Shown: piece by piece, positions 1 to 8,481 of the stretch
Numbering within the stretch: the first letter of the stretch is position 1
Layout of the letters: the number at the start of each line of letters is the position of its first letter
NCBI GenBank assembly: GCA_007125435.1
Contig: SLDF01000152.1
Coordinates: 1 to 17,857 of the forward strand
Direction: 5' to 3'
From: Saprospiraceae bacterium
Lineage (GTDB): Bacteria > Bacteroidota > Bacteroidia > Chitinophagales > Saprospiraceae
Length of the DNA: 17,857 nt
The notes under the pieces: generated by a model
Told to the model about the DNA's origin: nothing
The model's input: the letters and a program-made list of their open reading frames with translations, nothing else
The model's database searches: none
Position numbers and translations under genes: made by a program

Positions 1-57
1 TCTTCGAAAAAAAATACTTACGTAGCTATGGCTATGCGCGTATTTTTTATTCTTCGA
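1..57. repeat. AT-rich inverted repeat with flanking TCTTCGA direct repeats
   Basis: Bases 9-17 (AAAAAATAC) are the exact reverse complement of bases 40-48 (GTATTTTTT), so a 9-bp stem could enclose a 22-base loop. The heptamer TCTTCGA occurs at 1-7 and again at 51-57, bracketing the stem. The stretch 1-255 downstream of the deacetylase gene holds no supported gene, only this structure and the GC-rich element at 115-187. It could be a weak bidirectional terminator or part of a larger dispersed element cut by the window edge. The stem is almost all A:T, so a structural role is uncertain. Confidence 0.35.
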
Positions 58-114
58 TCTCACTCAAAATAGCTGCGACTTAGATCATACGACGGCTATT
101 TCCAGACTCGTTGC

Positions 115-187
115 GGGGCTCGCTGTTCGCTCGGTCCTTCGGACTCATTCGCATACGCTCATGACCCACTCCACATCGCTGATGCAA
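115..187 (-). repeat. GC-rich 73-bp dispersed repeat, copy 1 (inverted relative to copy 2)
   Basis: Read on the minus strand from 187 to 115, this segment aligns without gaps to 9538-9610 on the plus strand, with 66 of 73 positions identical by hand count. It is much richer in G and C than the genes around it. It contains a small hairpin, GTCC-GAA-GGAC, and several GCGA/GCG boxes. No coding potential is supported. Similar GC-rich intergenic repeats occur in many Bacteroidota genomes, so it is probably a REP-like dispersed element, but no transposase is present here to assign it. Confidence 0.7.
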
Positions 188-255
188 AACTTTAAGAAAA
201 GTGACATCCCGGCACTACCCAATTTACAAATGCTAATATAGGATTAATATAAACC

Positions 256-1158
256 TCAGTAGTAAATTTCCTGGGCTAATCGAAATGTATTGGCATGTGC
301 TTCTATGATGTGTTTGATATGATGAGAATACCCTCCACCCATACTTATCATTATAGGTAAGTTGTGCTTTTTACAGAGTTTTAATACGTGTTCATCCCTT
401 TTTTTGCAACCGTCTAATGACAAGCTCAGTCTGCCAAGTTTATCTGTTTCTAATACATCTACGCCTGATAGATAAAATACGATGTCTGGCTCGACTTGAT
501 CCATCAATGGTTCTAAAGTGTCTGTTAATACTCTAAGGTAGTATTCATCATTTGTTTTATCAGGCAATCCAATATCTAGGTTAGACTGTTCCTTTCTAAT
601 AGGATAGTTCTTCTCACCATGCATACTAAATGTAAAGACCCTGTTCTCTCCCTGGAATATAGAGGCTGTGCCATTCCCTTGGTGAACGTCGAGGTCAACT
701 ACTAATATCTTTTTGACAATCCCTCCATTTAAAAGCACATTAGAGGCTATTGCTATGTCATTAAAAACACAAAATCCCTCGCCTTTGTCTTTAAATGAGT
801 GATGCGTACCCCCTGCAATATTCATAGCTATACCTTCCTTCAGAGCAATCTTTGATCCGATTGTAGTGCCGTGAGCAATATGCATTCCTCTCTCAATCAG
901 CTCAGGTGTCATTGGAAAACCTATGTTTCTAACTTCCTTCTTTGATAGATTTTGACTTATAAGTTTTTGAAGATATTCTTCTGTGTGCGTAAGTAAGATG
1001 TCCTCATGAGTTGCAGGTCCGGGTTGAAAAAAATTATCATCTGTGACAGTGCCTTCATACAGTAATTGCTCAGGCAGTAGTTCATATTTTTCCATAGGGA
1101 ATCTGTGACCCTCAGGTAGTTGATACTTGTATATACGGTCAAAAGCTATCTTAAGCAT
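256..1158 (-). CDS. Histone deacetylase family protein (AcuC/HDAC-like zinc amidohydrolase)
   Basis: A 300-residue, apparently complete member of the arginase/deacetylase superfamily, expected to hydrolyse an acetyl-amide such as acetyl-lysine or an acetylpolyamine in the cytoplasm. The charge-relay histidine pair is H119-H120 in GGTHHS. The motif FCVFND (129-134) follows. Zinc ligands are D157 and H159 in VVDLDVHQGNGT, plus D234 in SGVDVLETDKLG. The transition-state tyrosine is Y277 in GGGYS. All catalytic residues seen in the family are present, and the length suits the single-domain bacterial form. The start is an ATG at 1158. It lies 64 bp downstream of the giant surface-protein gene on the same strand, so read-through transcription is possible, although no functional link is evident. 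The substrate cannot be told from sequence. Presence of this family does not imply eukaryotic DNA, because bacterial members are common. Confidence 0.9.
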   Translation of the reverse strand: MLKIAFDRIYKYQLPEGHRFPMEKYELLPEQLLYEGTVTDDNFFQPGPATHEDILLTHTEEYLQKLISQNLSKKEVRNIGFPMTPELIERGMHIAHGTTIGSKIALKEGIAMNIAGGTHHSFKDKGEGFCVFNDIAIASNVLLNGGIVKKILVVDLDVHQGNGTASIFQGENRVFTFSMHGEKNYPIRKEQSNLDIGLPDKTNDEYYLRVLTDTLEPLMDQVEPDIVFYLSGVDVLETDKLGRLSLSLDGCKKRDEHVLKLCKKHNLPIMISMGGGYSHHIKHIIEAHANTFRLAQEIYY

Positions 1159-1222
1159 ATTCTATTTGAGTATTATAACCATAAAAACAAGATAAAGTAT
1201 AGGGAGTTGAATGGGATATGAC

Positions 1223-4200
1223 TTACCTTAGTAAATTACATTCACCTGCATAAAATTCACTAGAGCCATCTAATTTTTCAACTGAGAGTTGATATACAAA
1301 TATACCGGGATCTAATAGCTCTCCATTTCTTCTTCCGTTCCAACCAAACGTAGCATCTGAAGGGATGTCTTCAATTTTATACATCAAGTTACCCCACCGA
1401 TCATAAACAGCAAACACATTGACTAATGTAATGGTCTCATTGAAATACGGTCTAAATGTATCATTGATATTATCTCCATTAGGAGAAAAGGCATTGGGTA
1501 CATAAACGTTATTTTGATCTTCTTCGCTGACGAACATAATTGGAATAATCAATTGATCAAAACAGCCCAGGCTATCAGTTATATCTACAGTCAGATTGCC
1601 TTCTGTAGGTGGAGTAAATATCAATTCAGTACAATTCTCACATAGTAATGAATCATTGAATGTCAGTCTGATATCCACTTCGTTTATATCTCTATTGAAT
1701 GACAAAGAAGATAAGTCTACTTGATCACCTACATTTATCATCGGCAGATTGAATGGTAATATGGCTAAGTTGTCAAAGCCATCAATATCAACCTCTAATT
1801 GATTGTTACAATTACCACCATCACTAACTTCGACGGTCACAGTAAATGGGTTTCCATCTGAGTCCAATAAAATAGTAAGTGGAATATCCGGTGATTCAAA
1901 CGATTGATCATCTACTATTAAAGTAAATGGTTCTTGAGCATTATTGACGCCGACAATAGTTAGAAAGGCCTCCGGCATGGCACAGTTAGGTTGTTCGATG
2001 GTAAAATCTACACCGATTTCTTCTCCAGGTTCAATTTCTATATCTAACGAATCTTGACAACCTAATGCATCTGTTGCAGTAACAGTATATGTACCCGGTG
2101 TCAAACCTGACCTATCATTACCGATTTCACCATCACTCCACATTAATGTAACAGGGTCCGTTCCCGGAGCGGCGATCAATAAGCTGCCATCAGCCACGCC
2201 CGGACAAGACTCTGGATTAATCACGACAATTTCTATGGACCAGTCGCAATCGGGCTCAGGGCTTTCAATAATGACTTCACACTCCGTAGTACAACCATTG
2301 GCGTCAACCAATTCAAAAATATGAAGTCCGGGTTCTAAATTATTAGAAAAGAAAGAAATGCCATCAAATGGATCTGAGGTCGACATTGAGCTGGGGCCGG
2401 TTCTAATAATAACATATGGAGATACACCTCCTGAAATATTTACGCTCGCTTCACCATCATTTATATCGGGTCCACTTGTTGGACTGACTTGTTGACAGTT
2501 AAATAGTAGAAGTGGTTCTGGCTCTGATATTTCAATAGTAGCTTCGGCCACACAATCTTCTGCATCTATGACTATAAGATTATAAGTGCCTGCCGGAATA
2601 TTATTGGGATTATCAGTGTCTTCTATATTAACAGGTCCAGACCAGTTAAATGTTAAAGGTGCAGTACCTCCTGTGACTTCTGCTATTAAACTGGCATTTT
2701 CATCGCCGTGACATGAAATAGAGTCAACGAGGAATAGACCCACTGCTATTTCACAGTCAGGCTGATTGATAGTAAAGCTACAAGGGTTTGATGAACACCC
2801 ATTTTCATCAAAAATCAATACAGTATAAGTGCCCGGTGACAAATCTTCAAACTCAAAAAAGCTACCGCCTAATGGCGTGTCATTGGTCAAGGTATCTCCA
2901 GCAGGTGTTATCACTTCATAAAAGATACCACCTGTGCCACCTGTCCAGCTGATTCTGCCATTGGTGCCATCTCCAGAGGTATTACAGCTCACAAATAGAG
3001 GATCAGGTTGTGTAATTGTAAATGTGGCTTCTGCGGTACAACCATTAGAATCATTGACAGTAACCATATATGTGCCTGCGGGTAAACTATCATGTACACC
3101 AAACCTGTCTTCAAATAAGCCTGAGCTCCAAATTCTGAAAGTGGGATCAGTCCATGTGCCTTCCAAAAATACATTAACCTCTCCTGTGCGGTCACCATTG
3201 CATTGTATATTAGAGTTATTCTCAACTATAACTTCAAAGTCGCAATCAACATCTTCCAATCCAATGGTAAACATACAGGTGGCTGTACAATCATTTTGAT
3301 CTGTTACAATAATAGTGTATGTGCCGGCTTGCAAGGATGAAATGGTGAAAAATTCACCGACTCCACCATTGACATTTGAAACAGGGCCATTTTGGTCAAA
3401 CAGTTCAATCAATACAATTTGATTACCAGGAAAGAAAGAAACTCTGACAATACCGTCACTAGCTCCGGGCACTGACTCATCCTGAATTACTTCGCATGAG
3501 ATATCAAAATCACAGGGCTCATCAACAATTTCTATAGTCGCCTCACATGTATCAGAAAGACAGCCGTTAGCATCTTCAAAAACAATTTGATAGGTGCCCT
3601 CAAGTAACTCGTCAAGTACAGTTACACCAGCATTGTCTGTTGTTTCTAATCCACTTTCCGGTCCAAAATATCGAATTTCATACGGTGTACTTCCACCATC
3701 CACGTTAACTAGGATACTCCCAAAATCTTGACCAGGCTCAATATTGACGGCATTACAATTGATCATCAATTCACCGGGGCTGGTAAGCAAGACTTGAGCA
3801 GACGCACTACAACCACTTTGGTCGATGACTGTAAGGTTGTAACTACCAGGCGGTAAGTTTTGCGGATTATTCTGTGAATTTGAAATATTGATGGGTCCTG
3901 TCCAATTGTATGTTATTGTACCAGAGGCATTTGATACACTAGCTAGAATTGACCCATCATTATCGCCGAAACAGGTTATATTGTTAGATTCCAGGCTTAC
4001 TTCTATAGGGCAGTCAGCACTATTCACACTACTTTGACATGTAGTAGTACAGCCATTACTATCTGTAACTTGTACAATATAACTACCTTCTGGTAAGCCT
4101 GTGATGTCTAAAGAACCTGCAGGAAAGCCAGACACCAATTCTTCTGTACCCGAAACAGGACCATTCCAATCAATTGTATAGTTTGGTGTACCTCCGGCTA

Positions 4201-7200
4201 TGTTAATTGTAATGACGCCATCGGCTTCACCTTCACCACTTACAGCTTCACTTTCACAATTGATTTGTAAAAGCTCTGGTTCGTCGAGATTAAAAGTAGA
4301 GACAACTTCACAATTCGTATCTAAATCGAGAACAGTCACAGTATAGCTACCAAAGGACAAATCGGTAGGAGAACTGGTATCGCCTATAGAAGGGTCATTC
4401 CAGGTATATTGGTAATTATTGGAGCCATCGTTGACAATGACTATCAATTCTCCATCACTTGCACCTGCACAAGAAATTGGTGTTCCGATAATTATGTTTG
4501 CATCAAGTTCACAATCTCCTGATGTTATCTCAAAAGTACAATCATCTTCACAACCATTACTGTCAGCTATTAAAATTGAATAGACACCAGGCTCAAGTCC
4601 TTCTAAAGTATTATCTCCTTCTTGTAAGGTGATAGGACTGATGCCTGATGGCGTCTCATAAGATATGGTAGTAAAACCACCAACGCCTCCAGAAAGCGTT
4701 ATTACAGCCGTTCCATCTTGAGAGCCGGGTGAACTTGAGGATTGTGTTGGATTACAAATGAGGCTGACTGGATCAGGAGCTATTACCAAAAAATCTTCAC
4801 CTGCTTCACACCCTTCCGCATCGACAACTACGAGTGTATAAAATCCACCGTCTAGATTACTCGCTACATTAGAATTACTCACAACAGGTGACCAATTATA
4901 GGTTATATCTCCCTGACCTCCATCTACTGACACTTCTATATATCCATCTTGAGAATCATGACAAAGGGGATCAATTACATCTTCTATAGTTATGTTAATT
5001 GGTGGACATCCTGCACTATTTATGGATCGGGTACAGGATTCTTCACAGCCATTATCATCAATGATAGTAATAGTATATGTTCCAGGTGGTAATTCATCGA
5101 AGACATAATTGCCTTCTGGTACATCTATCAGTGCGGGTGAAACTTCTGGGCTTATGGATATATTGAAGTTCGGCGTCCCTCCACCTACACTTACATCAAT
5201 ACGGCCATCTTCGGCACCTGGTGCGGTCTCATCATTAATTTTATTGCATAATAAGAATATTTCATCTGGGCCATCTATGACTAAATTTGCGCTACCTACA
5301 CAACCGTTAGCATCTGTAATAGTAATACCGTAGGTGCCTGCGGGAAGATCTGAAATATCCCCAATACCTGAAATCCCAACTCCATCTGGAGCTTCCCAGT
5401 CTATGTTAAATGGAAACGCGGGAAGACCATCAAGATCTATGGAAATAATACCGTCATTGCCGCCTGCACAGCTTACATTCTGCAATACATCAGAGTCTAA
5501 GGCAAAGCCTGGTGTAACGCTAACATTTATGCTAGTTTGATCGCTACAACCTCCTGTTGATACTATTACAGTATAGTCTCCGCTACTATTTGTTGTGACC
5601 GGGTCAATGATAGGGTTTTGTTCATTTGATGAAAAACCATCCGGACCACTCCATTCATATATATTTCCGCCTGAAGCATTTAGTTGCAAACTATTGCCTT
5701 CACAGATCGGACTATTAGAACTTGCTTCGGCTACTGGTGAAGGTGTTACTTCAATGACTAAATCCGTACTTATTGCACAATTATCAGGTTCAGGTGTAAA
5801 GGTAATGGTAATAAATCCATCCAAGCCATTTGGGTCAAATGTATTGTTCGTTACACCGTTTCCACTCCAATTTCCATCAATGCCATTATTAGATGTCATT
5901 TGCAAATTGATAGGATCATCTGAATTACATAGTGAACTTATGGGTGAAAATTCTGGTGTTGCAGCTGGGACAATCGTTATTTGAGCACTAAAGTCTTCCG
6001 CACATAATCCTGTAATTGGTGTAAAATCTATGACAACAACTCCACTGAAACCAGTCGGATCAAATACATTATCAGAAACACCGGGACCAGACCAATTTCC
6101 TACAATATTGTTAGAGGATTCTACAGGTAACACTAATGGATCATCGGATGAACATAAATTATCAACAATATCAAATTCTGGTACAATGGCTTCTATGATT
6201 TCAAAATTTTTAATAAAGATATCAGCACATTGAGTGGTTGGGTCTGGACTGAACATCAATTCTATACTTCCAGATAGTCCATCAGGGTCAAATATATTGT
6301 CGATGACATTGGGGCCAGACCAGTTCCCAGTAATCCCACTGATCTCTGCTGGAAGTCCAAAAATGCCACTTGTGCTGCAAAACTGGTCAGTATCAAAAGG
6401 ATCTTCAATCTCTACAAAAGGATTAACTATTAAGTCTACTGGAATTGATTCAGAGTCACATGTTCCATCGAAAACTATGGCGTAGACAGTTGTACTTCCG
6501 GTTGTTATCAATTGATTTTCAGGAGAGTCTAAAGGTTGTGTTAGATCTTCATCAAAAAACCACGACACTGCGTTGCCAGTGCCCCCGTTAACAGTATTTT
6601 CTAAAGTGAATAACTGGAAGAAAGCATTTCCATCTTCATCTTCACAAGACTCAAGAGGACCCGCAGGATTAGCAGTTGGTGGTGCAAGGATTTCAATATT
6701 GAATGATATTTCATCTGAGCAGGGCGCTTCTGGATCAAATACGTATAAAGTTGTATTAAAGTTTATAACTGATCCCGGTGGAAATGTAGCTCCACCACCT
6801 TCAGGTTCAGTGAAATAGGCCTCGGTACCAGTTAGATTTTGCCCCGATATTTCTTCTAATGTAAAGTTTCCACAAGATTCGACATCTGCAATTGGGTCAA
6901 ATTCCGGAGGTAGTGGTGAGATTTGTTCAAGTGCTTCAGGTACTACACATCCATCATTTCCGTACCCTATTCCGGGACCGTAATAAGCGCCATCATTTGA
7001 ATCAACTAGAGCTCTGTCATATATGGCCGATTCGTCACAATCTGTACCCTCGAGAAGTACTCTTGTCTCTCTAAGGCCTGTACCTGAGTTACTGAATGCT
7101 CCGGCAGACCTTGGACAAGAATTAGAGATAACATAAATACAGCCACCATCACCACATAAAGTAGAAAAGTCGTATGCAAAACTCGCTTGCGAACTTGTTT

Positions 7201-7573
7201 GTAAAATAACATAAACATCCGGTGGGATATCTTCACCTAAACCAACAGAAATAACATTGTCACATCCAGAAATTATACCAGCATTTCCCGCTACAAAACT
7301 GCAGGGTGTAGGATCAGGTGGGAAGTTTCCATTATTGAAGTGGATGTCGTTGTTTTGAGGACCAATTATATTGTTATTGAAATCAAAGTCGATTTGTAGG
7401 TCAGATGTATTGAATCCATCACCTGAATGAATGATCATAAATTCATTAGAAGCTTCGAAGCCACATGCATCTACCATGATAACCTCAATAGTTGGACACT
7501 GTCCGTTTAGTTGAATACCTATTGCGAACAATAAAAAAAAGATAAAATGTAAGTCTCTCAATTTGCTAAGCAT
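1223..7573 (-). CDS. Giant SprB-repeat surface protein with gliding-motility/type IX secretion C-terminal domain
   Basis: A 2,116-residue secreted protein. Residues 1-24 form a signal peptide (hydrophobic core 9-20, likely cleavage after LNG before Q25). Residues 26-250 are a cysteine-containing N-terminal domain starting CPTIEVIMVDACG, which I cannot name securely. Three repeats with NWSG cores follow, with tryptophans at 418, 494 and 569. An Ig/PKD-like domain lies around 615-690 (WSG at 641). Fourteen SprB-like modules of two alternating types fill about 698-1848. After a linker, residues 2024-2116 form the CHU_C/TIGR04131-type sorting domain, with YVPNAFSPNGDN, YDRWGN and GIFVYQL. In characterised Bacteroidota such proteins cross the outer membrane by the type IX system and act as adhesins or gliding motors; the adhesin role here is inference. 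No secretion-system gene is in the window. The N-terminal half is rich in acidic residues. The start is the ATG at 7573, just behind a TAATTTTG box. Confidence 0.92.
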   Translation of the reverse strand: MLSKLRDLHFIFFLLFAIGIQLNGQCPTIEVIMVDACGFEASNEFMIIHSGDGFNTSDLQIDFDFNNNIIGPQNNDIHFNNGNFPPDPTPCSFVAGNAGIISGCDNVISVGLGEDIPPDVYVILQTSSQASFAYDFSTLCGDGGCIYVISNSCPRSAGAFSNSGTGLRETRVLLEGTDCDESAIYDRALVDSNDGAYYGPGIGYGNDGCVVPEALEQISPLPPEFDPIADVESCGNFTLEEISGQNLTGTEAYFTEPEGGGATFPPGSVINFNTTLYVFDPEAPCSDEISFNIEILAPPTANPAGPLESCEDEDGNAFFQLFTLENTVNGGTGNAVSWFFDEDLTQPLDSPENQLITTGSTTVYAIVFDGTCDSESIPVDLIVNPFVEIEDPFDTDQFCSTSGIFGLPAEISGITGNWSGPNVIDNIFDPDGLSGSIELMFSPDPTTQCADIFIKNFEIIEAIVPEFDIVDNLCSSDDPLVLPVESSNNIVGNWSGPGVSDNVFDPTGFSGVVVIDFTPITGLCAEDFSAQITIVPAATPEFSPISSLCNSDDPINLQMTSNNGIDGNWSGNGVTNNTFDPNGLDGFITITFTPEPDNCAISTDLVIEVTPSPVAEASSNSPICEGNSLQLNASGGNIYEWSGPDGFSSNEQNPIIDPVTTNSSGDYTVIVSTGGCSDQTSINVSVTPGFALDSDVLQNVSCAGGNDGIISIDLDGLPAFPFNIDWEAPDGVGISGIGDISDLPAGTYGITITDANGCVGSANLVIDGPDEIFLLCNKINDETAPGAEDGRIDVSVGGGTPNFNISISPEVSPALIDVPEGNYVFDELPPGTYTITIIDDNGCEESCTRSINSAGCPPINITIEDVIDPLCHDSQDGYIEVSVDGGQGDITYNWSPVVSNSNVASNLDGGFYTLVVVDAEGCEAGEDFLVIAPDPVSLICNPTQSSSSPGSQDGTAVITLSGGVGGFTTISYETPSGISPITLQEGDNTLEGLEPGVYSILIADSNGCEDDCTFEITSGDCELDANIIIGTPISCAGASDGELIVIVNDGSNNYQYTWNDPSIGDTSSPTDLSFGSYTVTVLDLDTNCEVVSTFNLDEPELLQINCESEAVSGEGEADGVITINIAGGTPNYTIDWNGPVSGTEELVSGFPAGSLDITGLPEGSYIVQVTDSNGCTTTCQSSVNSADCPIEVSLESNNITCFGDNDGSILASVSNASGTITYNWTGPINISNSQNNPQNLPPGSYNLTVIDQSGCSASAQVLLTSPGELMINCNAVNIEPGQDFGSILVNVDGGSTPYEIRYFGPESGLETTDNAGVTVLDELLEGTYQIVFEDANGCLSDTCEATIEIVDEPCDFDISCEVIQDESVPGASDGIVRVSFFPGNQIVLIELFDQNGPVSNVNGGVGEFFTISSLQAGTYTIIVTDQNDCTATCMFTIGLEDVDCDFEVIVENNSNIQCNGDRTGEVNVFLEGTWTDPTFRIWSSGLFEDRFGVHDSLPAGTYMVTVNDSNGCTAEATFTITQPDPLFVSCNTSGDGTNGRISWTGGTGGIFYEVITPAGDTLTNDTPLGGSFFEFEDLSPGTYTVLIFDENGCSSNPCSFTINQPDCEIAVGLFLVDSISCHGDENASLIAEVTGGTAPLTFNWSGPVNIEDTDNPNNIPAGTYNLIVIDAEDCVAEATIEISEPEPLLLFNCQQVSPTSGPDINDGEASVNISGGVSPYVIIRTGPSSMSTSDPFDGISFFSNNLEPGLHIFELVDANGCTTECEVIIESPEPDCDWSIEIVVINPESCPGVADGSLLIAAPGTDPVTLMWSDGEIGNDRSGLTPGTYTVTATDALGCQDSLDIEIEPGEEIGVDFTIEQPNCAMPEAFLTIVGVNNAQEPFTLIVDDQSFESPDIPLTILLDSDGNPFTVTVEVSDGGNCNNQLEVDIDGFDNLAILPFNLPMINVGDQVDLSSLSFNRDINEVDIRLTFNDSLLCENCTELIFTPPTEGNLTVDITDSLGCFDQLIIPIMFVSEEDQNNVYVPNAFSPNGDNINDTFRPYFNETITLVNVFAVYDRWGNLMYKIEDIPSDATFGWNGRRNGELLDPGIFVYQLSVEKLDGSSEFYAGECNLLR
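2024..5482 (-). repeat. Fourteen SprB-type modules in an alternating A/B arrangement (coding repeat)
   Basis: This segment encodes modules of two kinds. Type A opens with SCxGxxDG-like sequence, has a YxWSG-like strand and ends LPxGxYxVxVxDxxGC followed by an EPxxL tail. Type B opens with xCNxxxxxxxGxxDG, has a GG..Y..xxGP core and ends NGCxxxC, with a further cysteine about ten residues on. Their first cysteines lie at residues 702(A), 776(B), 871(A), 940(B), 1035(A), 1106(B), 1201(A), 1273(B), 1360(B), 1458(A), 1530(B), 1621(A), 1693(B) and 1790(A). A-to-B spacing is 69-74 and B-to-A spacing is 91-98, giving a two-module unit of about 166 residues. The order breaks once, where two B modules adjoin at 1273 and 1360. 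Confidence 0.85.
5729..6385 (-). repeat. Three tandem ~76-residue repeats with GNWSG core (coding repeat)
   Basis: Three consecutive units each begin with a cysteine (residues 399, 474, 549). About 20 residues later they show GNWSGxxVxxNxFDPxGxxG, and then a strand ending FxPxxxxC. The tryptophans at 418, 494 and 569 are 76 and 75 residues apart. The units are clearly homologous to each other and differ from the SprB modules that follow. They are probably beta-sandwich spacer domains. They lie between the N-terminal domain and the Ig/PKD-like domain of the giant surface protein. Confidence 0.8.
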
Positions 7574-7583
7574 GATTATAGCC

Positions 7584-7591
7584 CAAAATTA
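7584..7591 (-). promoter_or_regulatory. Candidate -7 promoter box TAATTTTG for the giant surface protein
   Basis: The minus-strand sequence TAATTTTG matches the Bacteroidota -7 consensus TAnnTTTG and ends 10 bp before the ATG at 7573. Transcription would begin only a few bases upstream of the start codon, giving a nearly leaderless message. No TTG -33 element is visible at the usual spacing, so this rests on the -7 box alone. Confidence 0.35.
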
Positions 7592-7647
7592 ACAAAGTCA
7601 AAGAAGACTTCACATTATGAAAGATGAATTTTCAATTAATTATTGTT

Positions 7648-8454
7648 CTAGATATCTTTCTTGACGGATAGTCTGTACATAATTGCAATGAAAATAGTTG
7701 TGTACACTACTGCGCCTAATAAGGCCATGTTTTGACTAAGAAGTAATTCAACGGGTGCTTCGCTCATATTGGACATTTGACTGTAATAGGGTAGTGGTGT
7801 CAAGTCTTCGAGTACGTTCATGGGGTAAAAGTGCATGGATATGCTTCCAGGGATCATTTTTGCATGTACTGCCCATCTGATAAAATTCTCTAGAAACATG
7901 CCATAGATAAAATAGACAAAAATAGCAGCAGTGCCTCTACGTATCGCAAAAGCAGTGAACATACCTATAATGATATATCCAAATGTCATCAACATGAAAT
8001 AAAGGATAGTCATACCAGTACTTCCTGAAAATACATCTGACTTGTCTTCAGAGAAAACAAAACCAAGTATTAATGTCAGTGTAATATAGAAGACAGTTAC
8101 ACCCAATGTTAATGTAAAAGCTGATATAATCTTTGATAACCAAAAGTCGCGTCTAGACAAGCCTGATATGACATTCTGTCTGAATGTTTTATTAGAAAAC
8201 TCTATGCTTACCATTTGAATGCCTATAAATCCGAGAATGATAAAGGCCATCCAGTTGCCAAGATAAGCCATGAGCTCCCAAATCATAGGAAACTCATTTA
8301 GTGCTTTTAAATTGATCAATGGGTTATCTGAAAACTTTGATATCTCTTTGAAAGTAAAATATCCACCAATCATTAATAAAAGATAAAGGATGAGGCCTAT
8401 CTTGATACCTCTGTGTTTTTTGAATTTGAGCAGTTCTAATTGAAGTAGTTTCAT
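7648..8454 (-). CDS. ABC-2 type transporter permease
   Basis: A 268-residue integral membrane protein with six hydrophobic segments, at about 17-35, 63-83, 107-132, 147-170, 175-193 and 243-262. The segment EFSNKTFRQNVISGLSR (85-101) after the second helix is the cytoplasmic motif typical of ABC-2 permeases that pair with CcmA/BcrA-type ATPases. Its ATG follows the stop of the ATPase gene by 27 bp on the same strand, so the two are almost certainly co-transcribed and form one exporter. The substrate is unknown, and neither protein resembles a specific drug or lantibiotic system strongly enough to name one. The gene ends 74 bp before the start of the giant surface protein, which has its own candidate promoter. 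Confidence 0.85.
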   Translation of the reverse strand: MKLLQLELLKFKKHRGIKIGLILYLLLMIGGYFTFKEISKFSDNPLINLKALNEFPMIWELMAYLGNWMAFIILGFIGIQMVSIEFSNKTFRQNVISGLSRRDFWLSKIISAFTLTLGVTVFYITLTLILGFVFSEDKSDVFSGSTGMTILYFMLMTFGYIIIGMFTAFAIRRGTAAIFVYFIYGMFLENFIRWAVHAKMIPGSISMHFYPMNVLEDLTPLPYYSQMSNMSEAPVELLLSQNMALLGAVVYTTIFIAIMYRLSVKKDI

Positions 8455-8481
8455 TGTAGGAAGCGTTTAAGGTAGTTATTC

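Noticed and set aside
256..1158. Histone deacetylase homologue as evidence of eukaryotic origin or transfer
   Set aside because: AcuC-type deacetylases are widespread in bacteria and nothing in base composition separates this gene from its neighbours.
2934..6818. Several plus-strand open frames of 60-130 codons (for example 2934-3299, 5595-5984, 6573-6818)
   Set aside because: They lie antisense to the giant surface-protein gene, whose repeated low-complexity codons keep the opposite frame open. They show no family resemblance or promoter.
7490..7573. Lipoprotein signal in the giant protein (cysteine at residue 26)
   Set aside because: The residues before the cysteine are LNGQ, which lacks the small residue required at -1 of a lipobox. 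Cleavage by signal peptidase I before Q25 is more likely.
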